Positions 61,190 to 64,000 of a stretch of 64,000 bases of DNA are shown one piece after another. Both the position numbers and the translations under genes were made by a program. The notes beneath the pieces are model-generated. The model did no database searches. It saw only the letters and a program-made list of their open reading frames with translations, and had not been told where the DNA came from. The stretch is from Willaertia magna. Lineage: Eukaryota > Heterolobosea > Eutetramitea > Acrasida > Naegleriidae. The stretch lies in the NCBI GenBank assembly GCA_902984215.1, contig CADWAF010001108.1, positions 62,001 through 126,000 of the forward strand. The letters are read 5' to 3'. Each line of letters begins with the position of its first letter. Position 1 is the first letter of the stretch.

Positions 61190-61636
61190 ATGCAAACATT
61201 TAAATCAACAATTATAACACTTTCAATACTTTCCTTATTCATAATACCAATGATATGTTCTTCATCCTTCTATTTAATTAGAGGGAAAACATTTTCAGAA
61301 ATTGTCCCACAACAATCAAACTTGTCAAAGTCAACCGAAAACAAAGATTGTCCAATTAACAAACCTGATTTCTTTGATGAGAAATGTGTTGAAGTATTTC
61401 AAACAATGGAAAATGTTCAATTCATTGGAGAGGTAAAACGTTTGTCAACTAGTGAGAAGAGAGGATTTTGTTGTTTCCAACAAAAAGTAAAATATACTAT
61501 TCCAGCTAATTCAACAATTTCTTCTAGTCACATACCCGAAGAAAGAGAAAGTTTTTGTGTTGTAACTTTTCATCCTCTTTATTTAATAGCTCCAATTGCA
61601 GTAATTAACGATAAAGAATTAAAAACATGTGATTAA
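61190..61636 (+). CDS. Secreted Cys-containing hypothetical protein (148 aa)
   Basis: Signal peptide at residues 1-24 (TIITLSILSLFIIPMIC). The mature protein has seven Cys residues (KDCPINK, EKCVEVF, GFCCFQ, SFCVVTF, KTCD and others), compatible with disulfides. A region rich in hydrophobic residues near LYLIAPIAVI is too short for a membrane anchor. No family is recognised. A poly(A)-like TTGTAAATA occurs shortly after the stop. Confidence 0.62.
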   Translation: MQTFKSTIITLSILSLFIIPMICSSSFYLIRGKTFSEIVPQQSNLSKSTENKDCPINKPDFFDEKCVEVFQTMENVQFIGEVKRLSTSEKRGFCCFQQKVKYTIPANSTISSSHIPEERESFCVVTFHPLYLIAPIAVINDKELKTCD

Positions 61637-61813
61637 TAATTTTAAAGATAATTTATCTTTGTACAATATTGTAAATAACATTAAAACAATAAAAGTCTCT
61701 TTTAAATTAATTTTATTGTCCCCAGCAGTACTTTCTTTTCGTACGACATCTGCTATCGCCACAAACCTTTTTAAATAAACATTAAAAAAAAATTTAAAAA
61801 AAAATTAACTACA

Positions 61814-63445
61814 ATGAGTACTAGGGTAGTTTTAAATTTTGAACAAGAACGGGATCAATTAGAGCTTCAATATGGTTCTTTTAGACCAAAGAAATATCAT
61901 TCAATCCGAAAGGATTTATTATCTAGGAAAAGAAAATCAATAGAAGTTTTTAATCAAAAGACAATGCAAAGACAAGCTACTTATCTAGATTGGAGACAAT
62001 TTCTATTAGAACAAAAGAGTCAAACCTTTGCATTATCTCAAAATAATAAACTTTCACCTCAAGATATGTTACTTCTATTTGAAGCAAAGAAACAACAAGA
62101 TCAAATGAAACCTTCATCACTTTTATTTACTGTTGGAGGAGGTTATACCCCAAGTCCTAATTTACATAGAAGAACCCCAAGTAGGATAAATAGTGATTTA
62201 GATAGTTGTGCTTCTTATCAATTAGATTCAATTGAAAATCAAATGATGAATGATTATGAAGATAATACTGGATCGGAAATTGATTCAACTTATGGATTTT
62301 CAGAAATATCTTCTTCTTATCATAAGAAACTATCGGAAGTATATGAATTTGTAGGAATGCATCATATCTTTGAAGTTGGAAATAATTACGCTACAGAAGT
62401 TAATGTTATTAAATTTGCTTATGATAATAATGATCTTTTAGCCTTTGGAGCCTCCGATGGTACTATCTATATAGCAACAGCCTGTAAAGATCCTAAAATA
62501 ATAACAACCTTACAAGGCCATAAAGATGGTATATTAGATTTTGATTGGTCTTTAAGTAATGAGAATATATTAAGTGTTTCTAGAGATGCTACTATTAGGA
62601 TATGGGAAACTACTGGAGGGAAATGTATAAGAGAGATAAAGAATCATGGGAATGGTATTTGTCGTTGCGTTAGATTCTTACCTACAAATAATAACTTTTT
62701 TGTTGTTGGATTTGATAATGGTGTTGTTGGATTATATAATTTATCAACTGGAAAGTTAGTTGATAAATTAAAAGTTAATAAATTTTCAATGGGGATAGGA
62801 AGTATGGGTGGATTTGGTGGTTTTAATATTAATCTTGTACCTGGTGTTGGATGTAGTGTTTCTTCTTTATGTTGGACACATTTAGGTAATACTTTATTTG
62901 TTGGAGATGTTTCAGGTACTTTATGGATTTATGATTTTGATATTTATAATACAAAGTTTGGGAAACTTTTACATAAATTAAAAGTTTCATTAAATGGTAA
63001 ATCAATTACATCAATAGATTTTCAACTTTGGACAAGTAGTTCAAATAAGACTAATCCAAGATTATTATTGAATACAATGGATGGTTTTGTACATTTATAT
63101 CAATATAATAATGCATCTAAGAAATTTACAGAAACTCAAAGATTTCCAAATGGACAAAAATCACATGCAATTAGATCAAAGTTTTGTCCATTGGTTTCAT
63201 TTATTAATGGATCTTGTTTTGTTACTGGAAGTGAAAGCACAGAAATTTTATTTTATTCCACAAAGTTTGGTTCTTCAAACTCAATTAATAGATTAATGGG
63301 TCATTCCTCTCCAGTTTTGGATGTATCATGGTCTTATGATGAAACATTGTTAGCTAGTTGTGACATGTCTGGTGTTGTAATCTTATGGAAAAGAAGACCA
63401 CTAGGTGAGGAATTGGACGAACAAACTGCCAGTGACAGTCAATAA
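61814..63445 (+). CDS. WDR13: WDR13 homologue (WD40 repeats)
   Basis: 543 residues in one exon. The N-terminal 175 residues are charged (FEQERDQLELQYGSFRPKKY). Five or more WD repeats follow: LLAFGASDGTIYIA, LQGHKDGILDFDWSLSNENILSVSRDATIRIWE, FFVVGFDNGVVGLYN, LFVGDVSGTLWIY, LMGHSSPVLDVSWSYDETLLASCDMSGVVILWKRR. The block HAIRSKFCPLVSFINGSCFVTGSEST is specific to WDR13. WDR13 is a conserved nuclear protein of uncertain molecular function. Assignment rests on co-linear motifs recalled from the animal family. Confidence 0.9.
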   Translation: MSTRVVLNFEQERDQLELQYGSFRPKKYHSIRKDLLSRKRKSIEVFNQKTMQRQATYLDWRQFLLEQKSQTFALSQNNKLSPQDMLLLFEAKKQQDQMKPSSLLFTVGGGYTPSPNLHRRTPSRINSDLDSCASYQLDSIENQMMNDYEDNTGSEIDSTYGFSEISSSYHKKLSEVYEFVGMHHIFEVGNNYATEVNVIKFAYDNNDLLAFGASDGTIYIATACKDPKIITTLQGHKDGILDFDWSLSNENILSVSRDATIRIWETTGGKCIREIKNHGNGICRCVRFLPTNNNFFVVGFDNGVVGLYNLSTGKLVDKLKVNKFSMGIGSMGGFGGFNINLVPGVGCSVSSLCWTHLGNTLFVGDVSGTLWIYDFDIYNTKFGKLLHKLKVSLNGKSITSIDFQLWTSSSNKTNPRLLLNTMDGFVHLYQYNNASKKFTETQRFPNGQKSHAIRSKFCPLVSFINGSCFVTGSESTEILFYSTKFGSSNSINRLMGHSSPVLDVSWSYDETLLASCDMSGVVILWKRRPLGEELDEQTASDSQ

Positions 63446-63544
63446 TATGGTTTTTGTAACGAGAAAACAAAAAATATTGTAAATATAAGTAGTTATAGCA
63501 TAAATTAATTTCAATTTTGTTTATAATCACACAATTTACAAATT

Positions 63545-64000
63545 TTACATTAAAATAGAATCCTCCAAGTAATTCTCTTTAATTACATTTGAAAGTAATG
63601 AATTCTTTTTCTTATAACTCACTTTTTTCAATTGGTCAACTACGGCAGACTTATTTACAATTATTTTCTTTACAATTCCAGTCTCTTTGTCGATATAATA
63701 ATTCTCATTAATATTACCCTTCATAAAATCAAATTGACTAAAGGCATTATTATCCAATTCAACATTTGTACTATTGTTATTATTCTCTTCTTGTAAATTC
63801 TTCTTTTTAAGAGACATTGTTGATATTGGATAATAATGAAAAGGTCCTTCACATCCAATATTTTCATAAAAATATAAAATTAATAAATTATGAAATAAAT
63901 TACATTCATTTGCTTTTGAAACCATTATTCCTTGTAAATGACAAAGTGCAAGAATATTTTCATTCAACAATCTTACACCTTTAACAAATTGTTCTTTTGG
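63545..64000 (-). CDS. C-terminal part of a possible Vps38/UVRAG-like protein
   Basis: An open minus-strand frame runs off the right edge of the window, so the N-terminus is missing; 151 codons are visible. It begins PKEQFVKGVRLLNENILALC, followed by HLQGI and FHNLLILYFYENIGC, then an Asn-rich spacer and a Lys-rich end (KKVSYKKKNSLL). The helix with LLNENI..LC..QGI is reminiscent of the C-terminal region of UVRAG/Vps38 of the PI3-kinase complex. The match is from memory and weak. Confidence 0.45.
   Translation of the reverse strand, partial: PKEQFVKGVRLLNENILALCHLQGIMVSKANECNLFHNLLILYFYENIGCEGPFHYYPISTMSLKKKNLQEENNNNSTNVELDNNAFSQFDFMKGNINENYYIDKETGIVKKIIVNKSAVVDQLKKVSYKKKNSLLSNVIKENYLEDSILM

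Noticed and set aside
1..64000. CRISPR array, rRNA genes, bacterial insertion sequences, operons
   Set aside because: No regularly spaced repeats, no rRNA-like conserved blocks, no transposase; gene structure with GT-AG introns is eukaryotic.

Overview
The window is a gene-dense, very AT-rich eukaryotic nuclear segment. Short spliceosomal introns (mostly 35-60 nt, GTAAGT-type donors), three isolated tRNA genes with CCA not encoded, Asn/Gln/Ser-rich low-complexity proteins and very short intergenic gaps fit a protist. Ciliary genes (BBS2, a CCDC112 homologue, WDR13) sit beside amoeba-style signalling genes (RGS protein, receptor-type nucleotide cyclase, Rab, R-SNARE, RCC1-like and F-box/LRR families). 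This suggests an amoeboflagellate of the Naegleria (Heterolobosea) type. That assignment is inference; no rRNA or marker alignment was possible.

Layout. 0-5.3 kb: a MITE-like inverted repeat beside tRNA-Asp, then a phospholipase B-like lysosomal protein and a PAS-domain protein. 5.8-11 kb: five-exon BBS2, a GFA/CENP-V-fold protein, a gene-poor 1.3 kb and a YeeE/YedE sulfur-compound transporter of bacterial type. 11-20 kb: RBBP6/Mpe1, two unknown genes, tRNA-Lys, pyruvate dehydrogenase E1-alpha, CCDC112-like and casein kinase II beta. 20-28 kb: an M50-type membrane protease, a probable surface protein, an R-SNARE, a membrane protein, and a BRCA1-like RING/BRCT gene whose stop codon overlaps the start codon of a coiled-coil gene. 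28-42 kb: an RGS+START protein, a DRP5B-like dynamin, a SAM-domain protein, a CE2-type esterase, an RCC1-like protein, a Rab GTPase and carnosine N-methyltransferase. 41.7-50.5 kb: a five-exon receptor cyclase, an IRE/MAST/Rim15-type AGC kinase and myeloid leukemia factor. 50.5-54.3 kb: a decaying RCC1/LRR gene-family zone with a perfect 35-bp hairpin. 54-64 kb: a Zn-ribbon protein, DDX52/Rok1, an ABCB half-transporter, tRNA-Leu, a METTL7-like methyltransferase, a secreted protein, WDR13 and the end of a possible Vps38/UVRAG-like gene.

The genes are individually transcribed housekeeping and signalling genes, not a pathway cluster. Convergent pairs are packed extremely tightly: their stop codons lie 7-60 bp apart, and one pair overlaps. 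I could not identify one obvious undescribed system. The best leads are: the TAATG overlap between two nuclear genes; a perfect 12-bp stem bridging the two splice sites of one intron; a longin R-SNARE with Asn at the zero layer; a class III cyclase lacking both transition-state residues; the RGS+START protein; and the decaying repeat-family zone with its hairpin. Exon joins were derived by hand from splice consensus, reading frame and family conservation.
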